Counted from the first letter of the stretch, positions 1 to 9,400 are shown. The stretch is DNA of 64,000 nucleotides from Micromonospora rosaria (GCF_001567585.1 NZ_LRQV01000001.1:1-64000), one strand, 5' to 3'. Notes: generated from the sequence alone by a model not told the origin. Numbers and translations are program-made.

Positions 1-289
1 GGCGGTCGGCGATGGTGGTGAGGGCGGCGGCGAGGGCGGACACCACCAACGGCCCCCGGATCCGGTACGCGACGTCCGCCATGTTGTACGCGATGCCGCC
101 CGGTTGGAGCTGGTCCAGGAACCACAACCGGCGTTGCCCGAACGACGGCGCCCACCGTTCACCCCGCGCCACCGGCTCGAGCCGGACGTCGTCGCGGAGG
201 CTGGCCGTTGTCGAGGTCGCCATCCCGTGCAGCCGGCGTCGCAGCAGCTCGGTCCGGTAGGCGGACACCTCACCCGCGTCATGGATCAT
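1..289 (-). CDS. Nonribosomal peptide synthetase, N-terminus only (cut by window edge)
   Basis: Minus-strand frame starting at the ATG at 287-289, preceded by a good ribosome site (GGGGAG, 6 nt upstream). After about 40 residues that could form a docking helix (SAYRTELLRRRL) comes the C1 core of a condensation domain: QRRLWFLDQLQPGG, then AYNMADVAYRIRGPL. This matches the start of the condensation domain inside the 3120-8222 NRPS. The rest lies beyond base 1. It is the last gene of the minus-strand cluster seen here and would extend the chain delivered by the upstream A-T-C-A-T protein. The condensation start is certain; its substrates and later domains cannot be seen. Confidence 0.85.
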   Translation of the reverse strand, partial: MIHDAGEVSAYRTELLRRRLHGMATSTTASLRDDVRLEPVARGERWAPSFGQRRLWFLDQLQPGGIAYNMADVAYRIRGPLVVSALAAALTTIADR

Positions 290-306
290 GGAAACTCCCC
301 TTCGGT

Positions 307-1110
307 TCAGTGCACCGCCCACACCGGGTTGTCCCGGCGGTACCGGTGTAGCTCCGGCGCGTCGTGACGGGCCGCGAAGATGATCGACATCCGTTTCTGG
401 TGCCGCCGGCGCATCCAGGCGGAGACGGAACCCGGCCGTACGGTCGGGTTGAGGCGGCGGACCAGCGACTCGATCGAGCCGAGGTCGCTGTAGCGGACGA
501 CGAACTCCTCGCTGTGGAGCAGGTCCTCCGCGGGCATGGTGGCGAGCAGCCTGAGGCCCGCGCCACGGGTGAGGTAGTGCATGCCCAGGCCGACGTGCCG
601 GGACTCGTCGCGCCGCACCAGCCGGTAGATGTCCCCCAGCCCGGTGGAGCGCAGTCCCCGGACGAACCACAGGAACTCGTCGGAGGCGAACCCCTCCAGG
701 AGCATGTGCGCCAGTGCCCGGGCGGCGGGATGCTCCATGGCGAGCAGCCCCCGCGACAGGTTCTCGATCGGCTCGGGTGGATCGGCCACCACCCCGCCGA
801 CCGCCTCCGCGTAGTACGCGAAGACCGCGCTGTGCCGTCCCTCGTCGGCGACGGCCGTGGCGCCGATCAGCTTCGCGGCGGCGTCCGGGCTCTCGGTCAC
901 GATGACGCTGGCCGCCTCCAACCCCAGTTGCTCGGCGTACACGCTGCCGCTGGACAGGTTCCAGGTCAGCTCCAGCAGGTCGTCCGAGGGCTTGATCTTG
1001 TGCAGGGCGGCCCGGGCGGTGGCCTTCGGGTCCCAGGTCGAGCGGCGGGCGTCGGCCAGGAAACGCTCCGTCACCTCGTCGATCTCACGGTCGTAGTGCG
1101 CCAGTGCCAT
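307..1110 (-). CDS. Ferritin-like non-heme diiron oxygenase in NRPS cluster
   Basis: 267 residues, all-helical in character. It carries the carboxylate/histidine ligand pattern of ferritin-like diiron enzymes: Glu60, the first DExRH at 89-93 (DEGRH), Glu139 and/or Glu145 in EGFASDEF, and the second DExRH at 168-172 (DESRH). Such enzymes activate O2 for hydroxylation, N-oxygenation or oxidative cleavage. It sits 17 bp upstream of the second NRPS and 15 bp after mbtH, so it is most likely a tailoring or monomer-modifying enzyme of the peptide pathway. The substrate is not readable. AurF-like N-oxygenases are a more distant possibility, judged on ligand spacing only. Start ATG at 1110. Confidence 0.72.
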   Translation of the reverse strand: MALAHYDREIDEVTERFLADARRSTWDPKATARAALHKIKPSDDLLELTWNLSSGSVYAEQLGLEAASVIVTESPDAAAKLIGATAVADEGRHSAVFAYYAEAVGGVVADPPEPIENLSRGLLAMEHPAARALAHMLLEGFASDEFLWFVRGLRSTGLGDIYRLVRRDESRHVGLGMHYLTRGAGLRLLATMPAEDLLHSEEFVVRYSDLGSIESLVRRLNPTVRPGSVSAWMRRRHQKRMSIIFAARHDAPELHRYRRDNPVWAVH

Positions 1111-1125
1111 CGCTGACCGTCCGCG

Positions 1126-1347
1126 TCACGTCGTCGCCTGGTTGCGCAGCGCCTCGCGCACGCTACGCGGTGTGATGTCCGGCCAGATCTCGCGAATGTG
1201 GGCCAGGCAGCTCTCCTTGTCCCCGGAATGCCCGACGTCCTGCCAGCCCAGCGGGTTGTCCCGGTCGACCGGCCAGATCGAGTACTGCTCCTCGTGGTTG
1301 ACGACGACCTTGTACCGGATCGTCGACCCGTCCTCGGTGTGGCTCAT
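1126..1347 (-). CDS. mbtH: MbtH-like protein
   Basis: 73 residues, the usual length. It carries the full family signature: NHEEQYSIWP at 18-27, NPLGWQDVG at 31-39 and a C-terminal LAHIREIWPDITPRS. MbtH-like proteins bind NRPS adenylation domains and are needed for their folding or activity. The ATG overlaps the stop of the thioesterase gene (ATGA at 1344-1347), showing translational coupling. Its partners are presumably the adenylation domains encoded at 3120-8222 and in the truncated NRPS at the left edge. Confidence 0.95.
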   Translation of the reverse strand: MSHTEDGSTIRYKVVVNHEEQYSIWPVDRDNPLGWQDVGHSGDKESCLAHIREIWPDITPRSVREALRNQATT

Positions 1348-2159
1348 CGTGTCCCTTCCAAACTCGTGACGTCGGGGGTGGACAGCAGGCACAGCAGCCG
1401 GCGCGAGAGGTCGACGGCGAGCGCGTGCGGGTGTTCCTGGAAGAAGAAGTGACCGCCGGGGAACACCCGCGACTCGAACCTGCCGGTGGTCCGCTGCGCC
1501 CACCCGGCCAGCGCCGGTCCGGTCGCGTCCGGGTCGTCGACGGCACCGTAGGCGATGATCGGGCACCGGACGACGGCGTCGGGCGCGACCCGGTGTCCCT
1601 CCACCATTCGCAGGTCCGCGCGCAGGATCGGCAGCATCAGCTCCAACAGCTCGGCCGACTCGAACACCTCCGCGGGCGTGCCGCCCATCGCCCGCATCGC
1701 CGCCGCGAGCTGCTCGTCGTCCAGCCGGTGCAGGCGGGAGGGGCGGGGCCAGCCGGGAGCGGGCTGCCCCGCCAGGACCAGGCACGACAGCGGCACCCCA
1801 CGGGACTGGAGGGTGAGGGCCAACTCCAGGGCCAGGATCGCGCCCATGCTGTGCCCGAACAGGACGACCCGGTCGCCCAGCAGGGGCCCCACCTCGTCGG
1901 CGAGCTGCCGGGTCAGCTCGCGGACGTCGTGGGCGGGCGGCAGGTGGAAGCGGGTGCCCCGGCCGGGCAACTCGGCGACCCAGAGATCCAGCGCGCGGGA
2001 GACCATCGGCAGCCAGTCGTCGTAGGCGTTCACCGACCCGCCGGCGTACGGCAGACAGAACATCTGCGGACGGTCGCCGGTGATCCGCCCGGCCGGGCGG
2101 AACGCCCGGTCCGCGTCGCGGCGCTGCGGCGGCGTGTCCCCCGACGCCGCCGAGGTCAT
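1344..2159 (-). CDS. Type II (editing) thioesterase
   Basis: 271-residue alpha/beta hydrolase of the GrsT/TEII family. It begins with the typical FCLPYAGGS oxyanion loop (34-42). The nucleophile elbow GHSMG is at 102-106 (Ser104), an acidic residue lies in GAVDDPD (about 208), and the catalytic His is in GGHFFF (about 237). Free-standing thioesterases of this kind clear misprimed carrier domains. No integrated TE domain is visible in the NRPS here, but the second NRPS is truncated, so release by this enzyme cannot be claimed. It overlaps the reductase gene upstream and mbtH downstream by 4 bp each. Confidence 0.92.
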   Translation of the reverse strand: MTSAASGDTPPQRRDADRAFRPAGRITGDRPQMFCLPYAGGSVNAYDDWLPMVSRALDLWVAELPGRGTRFHLPPAHDVRELTRQLADEVGPLLGDRVVLFGHSMGAILALELALTLQSRGVPLSCLVLAGQPAPGWPRPSRLHRLDDEQLAAAMRAMGGTPAEVFESAELLELMLPILRADLRMVEGHRVAPDAVVRCPIIAYGAVDDPDATGPALAGWAQRTTGRFESRVFPGGHFFFQEHPHALAVDLSRRLLCLLSTPDVTSLEGTR

Positions 2160-3133
2160 CGGGCACCCACCACGACACCGGCGTCGCGCTCGGTCGCCAG
2201 GTCGTACACCAGGCGACCGGCGACGAGATCCTCCACGGCCAGGCCGAGGGACTTGAACAGGGTGGTGGCGGCGGGACCGGTGCGGCCGGGGTGCCGACCG
2301 GCGATCACCTCGCCGAGCTCGGCCCGCACGTGGTCGGTGTCCAGGACCCCCTCGGAGATCGGCACCAGCAGGTCACCGGCCTCCCGCAGGGCCGCCTCCC
2401 GGCTGTCCACGAAGACCTCGGCGCGGCGTACCAGGTCGGTCGGCAACTCCCGGCAGGTCGGCCCGAACGCGCCGACGCCGTTGATGTGCACCCCCTCGGG
2501 CGCGACGCTGCCCTCCTCGACCACCGGCGTCAACGACGACGTGGTCGTGCAGATCACGTCGGCGTCCTTCACCGTCGCGTCCGCGCTGTCACCCACCTCG
2601 GCCGGCAGCTCCTGCCGACGGGCCCACGCGACGAGCTGTTCGGCACGGTCGACACTCCGGCTGAACACCCTGATCCGCGCCCAGTCGCGCAGCGCGCCCA
2701 GCGCCGACAGGTGCGCCCTGCCCTGGACCCCGGCGCCGACGATCGCCAACCGGTTGGCGTCCGGACGGGCCAGCAGCGTGGTCGCCTGGGCGGTCACCGC
2801 CGCCGTCCGGATCTCGGTCAGCGCCACCCCGTCGATGACGGCCAGCGGCTCGCCGTACGTCCCGTCGAGCAGGATGAGCACGCCCTGGACGTGCGGCAGG
2901 CCCCGTTCGGCGCTGCGGTCGAACATGGACAGCACCTTCAGGCCGAGCCCGGCCTCGACCCCGGCGGCGGGCATGATGAGCACCCGTCCCGGGCTGGTCC
3001 CCGCCTCCACGGTCACCCGGGGATGCTGGTGGACCTGTCCGGTGCTGAAGTCCGCCAGCGCCCTGCCCATGGCGGGCACCAGGTCGGCCGGCGACAGCAG
3101 GGCGCGTACGGTCGCGCCGTCAATGACCCGCAT
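2156..3133 (-). CDS. Ornithine cyclodeaminase/mu-crystallin family protein (imino-acid reductase or cyclodeaminase)
   Basis: 325 residues from the ATG at 3133, chosen because GAGAGGAG precedes it; the open frame runs further upstream. Family landmarks are LGLKVLSMF (Lys66), TEIRTAAVTA (Arg109) and the Rossmann motif GAGVQGRA at 133-140. In the region where ornithine cyclodeaminase has its catalytic Asp (GGDCPGKTEL in the Pseudomonas enzyme, from memory) this protein reads GAFGPTCREL. That argues against simple ornithine-to-proline chemistry and for ketimine/imine reduction or a dehydrogenase role, as in mu-crystallin or SbnB relatives. It overlaps the NRPS end by 14 bp and the thioesterase start by 4 bp, so it probably supplies a cyclic or other non-protein amino acid monomer. 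Confidence 0.85.
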   Translation of the reverse strand: MRVIDGATVRALLSPADLVPAMGRALADFSTGQVHQHPRVTVEAGTSPGRVLIMPAAGVEAGLGLKVLSMFDRSAERGLPHVQGVLILLDGTYGEPLAVIDGVALTEIRTAAVTAQATTLLARPDANRLAIVGAGVQGRAHLSALGALRDWARIRVFSRSVDRAEQLVAWARRQELPAEVGDSADATVKDADVICTTTSSLTPVVEEGSVAPEGVHINGVGAFGPTCRELPTDLVRRAEVFVDSREAALREAGDLLVPISEGVLDTDHVRAELGEVIAGRHPGRTGPAATTLFKSLGLAVEDLVAGRLVYDLATERDAGVVVGAR

Positions 3134-6100
3134 TGTCTGGCTCCTCTCTCCCCGGCGTCCCCGCCGCGCCCGTGCCGGTCGGCAGCGGGTCGTCGGTGAC
3201 GGCGGCGACGACGTCCTCATCGGTCATGTCCTCGATCTGCGCCGTCACCACCGTGGCCACGGCCGCGGCGAGTTCCCGGACGGTACGGTTCTCGAAGATC
3301 GCCCGCAGCGGCAGCGGGATGTCGAACGCGGAGCGGATCTCGTGGATCACCGTGGTGGCCATGAGCGAGTGCCCGCCCAGGTCGAAGAAGTCCGCGTCGG
3401 CGCCGATCGGCCCGCGCAGGTGCTTCGCCCAGACGTCCGCGACGATCCGTTCGTGCGGTTGCAGGGTCTCCGCGTCGGCGGCGGCCACGGACCGCTCGTC
3501 GAGCCCGGCCAGGCCGGCGCGGTCGAGCTTGCCGGCGGCGGTCAGCGGTAGCGCGGGCACGCCGACCATCCCCGCCGGGACCATGTAGCTCGGCAACCGC
3601 GCCCGGAGGAACCCACGCAGCGCCTCCGGGTCGACGGCACCGCCCGGGCGGGGCACCACGTAGGCCACCAGGATCCGGTCGGCGCCCGCACCGGTGGCCA
3701 GCACCGCGGCTTCGGCGACGTCCGGGTGCCCGGTCAGGGTCACCTCGATCTCGCCGGGTTCGATCCGGTACCCACGGACCTTCACCTGGTGGTCGGTGCG
3801 GCCCAGAAACTCGATGCGGCCGTCGGACGTCCAGCGGGCCAGGTCACCGGTGCGGTAGAGACGCGCGCCCGGCTCGGTGCCGAAGGGATCGGGCACGAAC
3901 CGGTCGGCCGTGAGGTCCGGCCGGCCGAGGTAGCCACGGGCGAGGCAGATCCCGCCTACATACACCTCGCCGGGCACCCGGGGCGGCACCGGCCGTCCGC
4001 GCTCGTCGAGGAGGTGGATCCGGGTGTTGGCGATGGCGCTGCCGACCAGCGGGAACACCGGCCAGCCGCGCGGGTCCCCGGCGAGCATCTGCGCCGTCAC
4101 GACGTGCGCCTCGGTCGGCCCGTACTGGTTGTCCACGCGGACGCCCGGCAGGCGGCACAGCAGGTCACGTACCTCGCCGGTGATCTGCAGCCGCTCGCCG
4201 GCGGTGGCGATCGAGGCCAGCGGCGGCAGCTCCGACCGGCTCGCTGCCGCCTGCGCGACCTGTTCCAGCACCAGCGGGGTGCAGAACAGCCGTCGTACCC
4301 CGGTCGTGGTCATCACCGTGAGCAGTTGCTCGGGATCGCGCCGCTGGTCCCGGTCGAGCAGGACCACGCGCTCGCCACACAGCCAGGTCGAGAACATCTC
4401 CTGGAACGAGATGTCGAAGTGCAGGGCGGAGAACTGCAGGGTCGGTCCGGCGCACTCGGCCCGCCGCACCTGCCAGTCGAGCAGGTTGACCAGCGGCCGG
4501 TGGGTCATCGCGACGCCCTTCGGCTGGCCGGTGGAGCCGGAGGTGTAGATGACGTACAGCAGGTCGTCCGGCGAGCCCGGGCCCGGTGGGTCGGTGGGGT
4601 CGCAGCGGTCGATCGCGGCGGAGTCGGTGTCCAGGCACCGCACCGGGACGTCGAGCCGCGGCAACCCGTCACGGACCTCCGTACGGGTGAGCACGAGGGT
4701 CGCTCCGGCGTTCGTGACCATGAAGGCGAGGCGCTCGGCCGGGCTGTCCACGTCGAGCGGAAGGTAGGCCGCGCCGGCCTTGACGACGGCCAGCAGCGCG
4801 ACGACCGCGTCCAGCCCCGGTGGCAGGAGCAGCGCGACCACCTGGCCCCGCCGGATTCCGTGCCGGCGGAGGTGACCGGCCAGGCGGTTGGCGCGCCGGT
4901 CCAGGTCGGCGAAGGACAGCTCCCGACCGTCCACCACCAGCGCCACGCGGTCCGGCGTACCGGCGACCTGCGCGGCGAAGAGCGCCGGGATGGTGCGGTC
5001 GCCGGGCAGCGCAGCAGACGTGTCGTTCCAGCGGTACAGGATCCGGTCACGTTCCCCGGCGTCGAGCAGCTCTACCGTCGACAGGGGGGTGTCGGGCCGC
5101 TCGGCGAGCCGGTCGGCCAGGCGTTCGACGTGCCGGGCGTACTGGGCGGCGGTCGACGCGTCGAACAAGTCGGTGGCGTAGACGAGCTCACCGACCAGCG
5201 CGCCCGACGGACTCTCGGCCAGGTGCAGCTCCAGGTCGAAGCGGGTGGCGACGGTGGCCGGCGGGTGCCAGCGGGTCGCCGTACCGGGCAGCTCCAGCGA
5301 GTCCGGGGCAGTGAACAGGTCGAACCACACCTGCGCCACCGGGTACCGGTTCAGGTCCCGCGCCGGGGCGAGCTGCTCGGCCAACCGCTCGAAGGGCAGG
5401 TCCTGGTGGGCGTAGGCGGCGGTCGCCGCCGCCCGTATCCGGTCGACGAGCTGGGCGAAGGTGGGGTCGCCGGACAGGTCCGCGCGCATCGGCAGCGTGT
5501 TGACGAAGAACCCGACCACGTCCTCGAAGTCCGAGCGGAACCGCCCGACCGACGGGCATCCGACGACGAACGTGTCCCGTCGGGCGTACCGGCCGAGGAG
5601 CACCTGGTACACGGCGAGCGCCACCATGAACAGCGTGGCGCCGCGCTCACCGGCCAGGTGACGCAACCCGGCCGCGACGTGCGGGGGGATCCGCACCGGG
5701 ACGGCGGCGGCACGGTACGACGGCACCGGCGGGTGGGGGCGGTCCGCCGGGAGTTCCAGCACCAGGTCCAGGCCGGCGAGCCGCCGGGTCCAGTACTCGA
5801 CGACCTCGTCGACGCGGTCGCCGGTGAGGTGCCGGCGTTGCCAGGCCACGACGTGCCGGTACTGCCGGCCGTCGGGGAGCGGATCGGGCCGGCCGGCCGT
5901 CGCGGCCCGGTAGGCGGCCGACAGGTGCCGTTCGAACGGGGCGAGGGACCAGCCGTCGAAGACGATGTGGTGGACGACCAGCAGCAGCAGGTGGTCGTCG
6001 ACGCCGACCCGCAGCAGCCGCGCCCGCAGCAGTGGCCCATCCGCCAGGTCGAACGGTACGGCGACCTCGGCGCGGGCGAGCTGCTCGGCCTCCGCCCAGG

Positions 6101-8222
6101 AACCCACGGCCCGTACCGGCAGCTCGCCGACGACCTGCGCCGGCTCCAGCAGGCGGGCGCGGGGTTGGCCGTCCTCCGCCGGGTACCGGTGCCGCAGGCA
6201 CTCGTGCCGGATCGTGACGGCCCGCAGCGCCTCGCCCAGCGCGGCCACGTCCAGCGGACCCCGGATGCGGTAGCCGGCGCCCACGTTGTAGGCGACGTTG
6301 CCGGGCATGAGCTGGTCGAGGAACCACAGGCGGCGCTGGGGCGGGGAGAGGTCACCGGTGGCGGGGGCGACGTCCGGCAGCTCCGTGGCCGGCGGTGCGG
6401 TGGCGACGGCGGCGGCGAGGCCCGCGACGGTCCGGGCGGCGAAGACGTCGTGGACGTTCAGCCGTACGCCGAGCGCCGTGCCGGCCCGCAACGCGATGCG
6501 GGTGGCGCACAGCGAGTCGGCGCCGAGGGCGAAGACGTCGTCCTCGACCCCGACCTCGGGCAGGTCGAGGACGTCGCGGACGACCTCGGCGATCGTCCGC
6601 TCCGGGCCGTCCGCCGGACGTCGGGTCGGCGCCGGCCGGGTCGCGACGGGCAGCCGGGCGCGATCCAGCTTGCCCGTCTCCGTCACCGGCAGCCGCTCGA
6701 GCAGCGACAGGTGGCGCGGCACCATGAAGGGCGGGAGCTGGTGGGACAGCCAGCGACGCAACGCCGCCGCGTCCACCTCGGCCCGGCCCGGACCGGCGGT
6801 GGCGGGCGCCACGAAGGCTGCCAGGGACAGCGTGCCGGTCGGGTCGTGCACCGGGACCACGGCGGCGTCGGCCACGCCGGGGAAGCGACGCACGGCGGCG
6901 GCGACCTCACCGGGTTCGATCCGGTAGCCGTCGATCGTCACCTGGTCGTCGAGCCGCCCGAGGAACACCAGCGCGCCGTCGGGCCGCGCCTGCACCCGGT
7001 CGCCGGTGCGGTACATCCGTGCGCCAGGGGCGCCCCGGAAAGGGTCGGGGAGGAACCGCTCCGCCGTCCGGTCGGCGGCGCCGAGGTAGCCCCGGGCCAC
7101 ACCCCGACCGCCGAGAACGAGCTCACCCGGCGTCCCGGCCGGTACCGGCCGCAGCCCCGCGTCCAGGACGTACGCGTGCACGTCGTTGATCGGCACCCCG
7201 ATCGGCACCCGCTCCTCGCCGGCCGGGTGGACCCCGGTCCAGGAGGTCGCCGCGACGGTGGCCTCGCTCGGGCCGTACTGGTTGAACACCCGGATCCACG
7301 GCGCCACGTCCCGCAGGCGGCGTACCGTCCGCGCCGGCAACTCCTCGCCGCCGCAGGTGACCTGACGTACGGCGGCCAGCCGCGCCGCCGCGTGCGGCTC
7401 GTCGAGCAGCCGGCGCAGCAGGGACGGTACGACGTCGAGCATGGTGACGCCCTCGGCGGCGACCAGGTCCAGCAGCCGGGCCGGCCAGAACCGCTCGTCG
7501 CCGTCGCCGAGGACGAGGCCCGCGCCGGTCAGCAGCGGCAACAACAGTTCCCGTACGCCCGCGTCGAAGCCGGGCGCGTGGGTGGGCAGCAGCCGGTCCC
7601 CGGGGCGCATCCCGTACTCGGCCGCGCTCCAGCCGATGAGGTTGAGCAGGGCGTCGTGGCTGACCCCGACCGGCTTCGGCGCGCCGGTCGAGCCGGAGGT
7701 GTAGACGACGTACGCCAGGTTGCCGGGGCCGACCGCTGGCGCGGGCCGCCGGGGCCGGGCCTCCGGTCGCGCGCCCGGTCGGGGCGACAGCGGCGTCACG
7801 TCCGCCAGCGCCGTCCGGACCCGCTCGTCGGTCAGGAACACCGACCGGACACCGGCGTCGCGGACCAGGTGCGCCAGCCGCGACGGCGGGTGGTCCGGAT
7901 CCAGCGGGAGGTAGGCGGCGCCCCGCTTGAGCACGGCGAGCACCGCGGCGACCAGGTCGGGGCCGGGCCGGAGGCACACCCCCACCACCGACTCCGGGCC
8001 GATGTGGTCGGGCAGCCGCCCGGCCAGGCTGTCCGAGTGGTGGTCGAGGTCCCGGTAGGAGACCCGCTGTCCGGCGCCCACCAGCGCCGTGCCGTCCGGG
8101 TCGCGTGCGACGGCCCCGGCGAACGCCGCCGCCACGGTGCCGGCCGGCCGCCCCGCCCCGGTCCGGGCCGCCCCGGCCGGCAGCGCGGGTTCCGCCTCGT
8201 GGCCCCGCATGGACAGCGTCAT
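3120..8222 (-). CDS. Two-module nonribosomal peptide synthetase, A-T-C-A-T
   Basis: 1700 residues; the start ATG at 8222 overlaps the oxidase stop (ATGA). Domain order: A1 about 30-520 (YTSGSTGAPKP near 173, NQYGPSEA near 312); T1 (LGADSL, Ser about 569); an LCL-like condensation domain about 625-1060 with intact HHIVFDG near 750; A2 about 1075-1560 (YTSGSTGQPKG, HFDISFQEMF, NQYGPTEA); T2 (LGGHSL, Ser about 1620). A tail follows that includes AQIEDMTDEDVVAAV and may be a docking segment. There is no N-terminal condensation domain, so A1-T1 can start the chain. Hand-read specificity residues: A1 D-A-R-D-V-C-Q-V-A-K (faint likeness to Glu/Gln codes); A2 D-I-Q-F-A-A-Q-V-V-K (close to proline/pipecolate codes). 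No TE or epimerase domain is seen. Confidence 0.95.
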   Translation of the reverse strand: MTLSMRGHEAEPALPAGAARTGAGRPAGTVAAAFAGAVARDPDGTALVGAGQRVSYRDLDHHSDSLAGRLPDHIGPESVVGVCLRPGPDLVAAVLAVLKRGAAYLPLDPDHPPSRLAHLVRDAGVRSVFLTDERVRTALADVTPLSPRPGARPEARPRRPAPAVGPGNLAYVVYTSGSTGAPKPVGVSHDALLNLIGWSAAEYGMRPGDRLLPTHAPGFDAGVRELLLPLLTGAGLVLGDGDERFWPARLLDLVAAEGVTMLDVVPSLLRRLLDEPHAAARLAAVRQVTCGGEELPARTVRRLRDVAPWIRVFNQYGPSEATVAATSWTGVHPAGEERVPIGVPINDVHAYVLDAGLRPVPAGTPGELVLGGRGVARGYLGAADRTAERFLPDPFRGAPGARMYRTGDRVQARPDGALVFLGRLDDQVTIDGYRIEPGEVAAAVRRFPGVADAAVVPVHDPTGTLSLAAFVAPATAGPGRAEVDAAALRRWLSHQLPPFMVPRHLSLLERLPVTETGKLDRARLPVATRPAPTRRPADGPERTIAEVVRDVLDLPEVGVEDDVFALGADSLCATRIALRAGTALGVRLNVHDVFAARTVAGLAAAVATAPPATELPDVAPATGDLSPPQRRLWFLDQLMPGNVAYNVGAGYRIRGPLDVAALGEALRAVTIRHECLRHRYPAEDGQPRARLLEPAQVVGELPVRAVGSWAEAEQLARAEVAVPFDLADGPLLRARLLRVGVDDHLLLLVVHHIVFDGWSLAPFERHLSAAYRAATAGRPDPLPDGRQYRHVVAWQRRHLTGDRVDEVVEYWTRRLAGLDLVLELPADRPHPPVPSYRAAAVPVRIPPHVAAGLRHLAGERGATLFMVALAVYQVLLGRYARRDTFVVGCPSVGRFRSDFEDVVGFFVNTLPMRADLSGDPTFAQLVDRIRAAATAAYAHQDLPFERLAEQLAPARDLNRYPVAQVWFDLFTAPDSLELPGTATRWHPPATVATRFDLELHLAESPSGALVGELVYATDLFDASTAAQYARHVERLADRLAERPDTPLSTVELLDAGERDRILYRWNDTSAALPGDRTIPALFAAQVAGTPDRVALVVDGRELSFADLDRRANRLAGHLRRHGIRRGQVVALLLPPGLDAVVALLAVVKAGAAYLPLDVDSPAERLAFMVTNAGATLVLTRTEVRDGLPRLDVPVRCLDTDSAAIDRCDPTDPPGPGSPDDLLYVIYTSGSTGQPKGVAMTHRPLVNLLDWQVRRAECAGPTLQFSALHFDISFQEMFSTWLCGERVVLLDRDQRRDPEQLLTVMTTTGVRRLFCTPLVLEQVAQAAASRSELPPLASIATAGERLQITGEVRDLLCRLPGVRVDNQYGPTEAHVVTAQMLAGDPRGWPVFPLVGSAIANTRIHLLDERGRPVPPRVPGEVYVGGICLARGYLGRPDLTADRFVPDPFGTEPGARLYRTGDLARWTSDGRIEFLGRTDHQVKVRGYRIEPGEIEVTLTGHPDVAEAAVLATGAGADRILVAYVVPRPGGAVDPEALRGFLRARLPSYMVPAGMVGVPALPLTAAGKLDRAGLAGLDERSVAAADAETLQPHERIVADVWAKHLRGPIGADADFFDLGGHSLMATTVIHEIRSAFDIPLPLRAIFENRTVRELAAAVATVVTAQIEDMTDEDVVAAVTDDPLPTGTGAAGTPGREEPDNAGH

Positions 8223-9379
8223 GACGCCGGCAGGAGTTCGGCCACGTCCGCGGACGCCGCACCGTGTACCGCCAGGTCGACGCAGACCTGGCCGAGCAGC
8301 GGGACGAACTTGAAGATCCATCCCGAGGTGCAGTAGACCACCCGCTCGGCGCCCGGCACCCGTCCCACCCGGAACGCCCGGTCGTGGTCGGCCGGGAGGG
8401 TGACCAGGCAGGTCGAGGGCGCCAGGGGCGTCGGGTCGAGGCCGGCGAGGTGGCGGTCCACCCAGGCCGACAGGCGGCGGAGGTCGGCGTCCCGGGCGAC
8501 GCCGGTCGCCCGGCTGGCCTCCGGCAACGGGTTGGCCTCGGAGTCCGGCGCGACCCGGACCAGGTCCCGGTGTCCCCACGGGTTGCGGCCGAACCCGTAG
8601 TAGTGGGCGTCGCCGCTCTCCTCGGGTGGTTCGAAGGCGAACCAGGTCGGGTAGTCCTGCGCGGGATCCCGGAGCCGGAAGTACGCCGACGGCATCTCGA
8701 ACGTCCGCATCGCCAGGTGCACGCCGAGCGGCTCCAGCAGGGGCGTGGTCGCGGCGCCCGCGGCGACCACGACGGCACCGGCGCGCGTCGTCCCGGCGGC
8801 GGTGACCACCTGCACGCCGGTGCCGGTGGGCCGGATCTCCCGGACGGGCACCTCGGGCAGGATCCGCGCCCCGGTGGCGACGGCCAGCGTGTAGAGCGAC
8901 CACAGCGTCGCCCGGACGTCGATCGCGCCCCCGTCGGGTTGGTGGAAGCCCTGGTAGTGGCCGGGCAGACCACCGAACCCGAAGCGTGACTCGATGTCCT
9001 TGACGTCGAGCCACTCGTACGGGAGGGACAGCCGGTCCAGCACGGCGACCGCCGCCCGGATCTGCCCCTCGTTGCTGTCCTGGTCGATGTCGCCGAACCA
9101 CAGGCTGCCGGTGCGGTGCACCAGCGGCCGGTCGATGTCGTGTTCGAGCCGCCGCCAGGCCGGTACGGCGGCGAGCACCAGGCGGGCGAGTCGCTCGTCG
9201 CTGTACTGGAGCCGCCACTGTCGCTCGGCGCCGCCCGAGCTGCCCCCGTCGTGGAACAGCGGCTGCCGCTCGAAGAGCACCACGGAGAGTCCCGCGGCAC
9301 CGGCCGCCCACGCCGTCGCCAGACCCACGGCACCACCGCCGATCACGGCGATGTCGAACACCTCGTCCGCCTTGGCCAT
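8219..9379 (-). CDS. FAD-dependent amine/imino-acid oxidase, monomeric sarcosine oxidase (NikD-like) family
   Basis: 386 residues from the ATG at 9379, which has GAGGGAG upstream; a GTG at 9394 is possible but lacks a ribosome site. The N-terminus has the dinucleotide motif IGGGAVG (13-19) and the MSOX-family loop with GSSGGAERQWR. Cys324 in STCLVTLPADHDRAF aligns by eye with the cysteine that binds FAD covalently in monomeric sarcosine oxidase and NikD; a glycine/lysine motif SGWIFKF follows. Members oxidise secondary or cyclic amino acids such as sarcosine, pipecolate or piperideine-2-carboxylate. Placed directly before the NRPS and coupled to it, it likely prepares or desaturates a cyclic amino acid. 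Confidence 0.85.
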   Translation of the reverse strand: MAKADEVFDIAVIGGGAVGLATAWAAGAAGLSVVLFERQPLFHDGGSSGGAERQWRLQYSDERLARLVLAAVPAWRRLEHDIDRPLVHRTGSLWFGDIDQDSNEGQIRAAVAVLDRLSLPYEWLDVKDIESRFGFGGLPGHYQGFHQPDGGAIDVRATLWSLYTLAVATGARILPEVPVREIRPTGTGVQVVTAAGTTRAGAVVVAAGAATTPLLEPLGVHLAMRTFEMPSAYFRLRDPAQDYPTWFAFEPPEESGDAHYYGFGRNPWGHRDLVRVAPDSEANPLPEASRATGVARDADLRRLSAWVDRHLAGLDPTPLAPSTCLVTLPADHDRAFRVGRVPGAERVVYCTSGWIFKFVPLLGQVCVDLAVHGAASADVAELLPAS

Positions 9380-9400
9380 CAGGGACTCCCTCACTGTCGG

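Noticed and set aside
3726..8336. 1536-codon plus-strand open frame opposite the NRPS
   Set aside because: Long antisense frames are common in very GC-rich coding DNA; the minus strand encodes canonical NRPS domains throughout.
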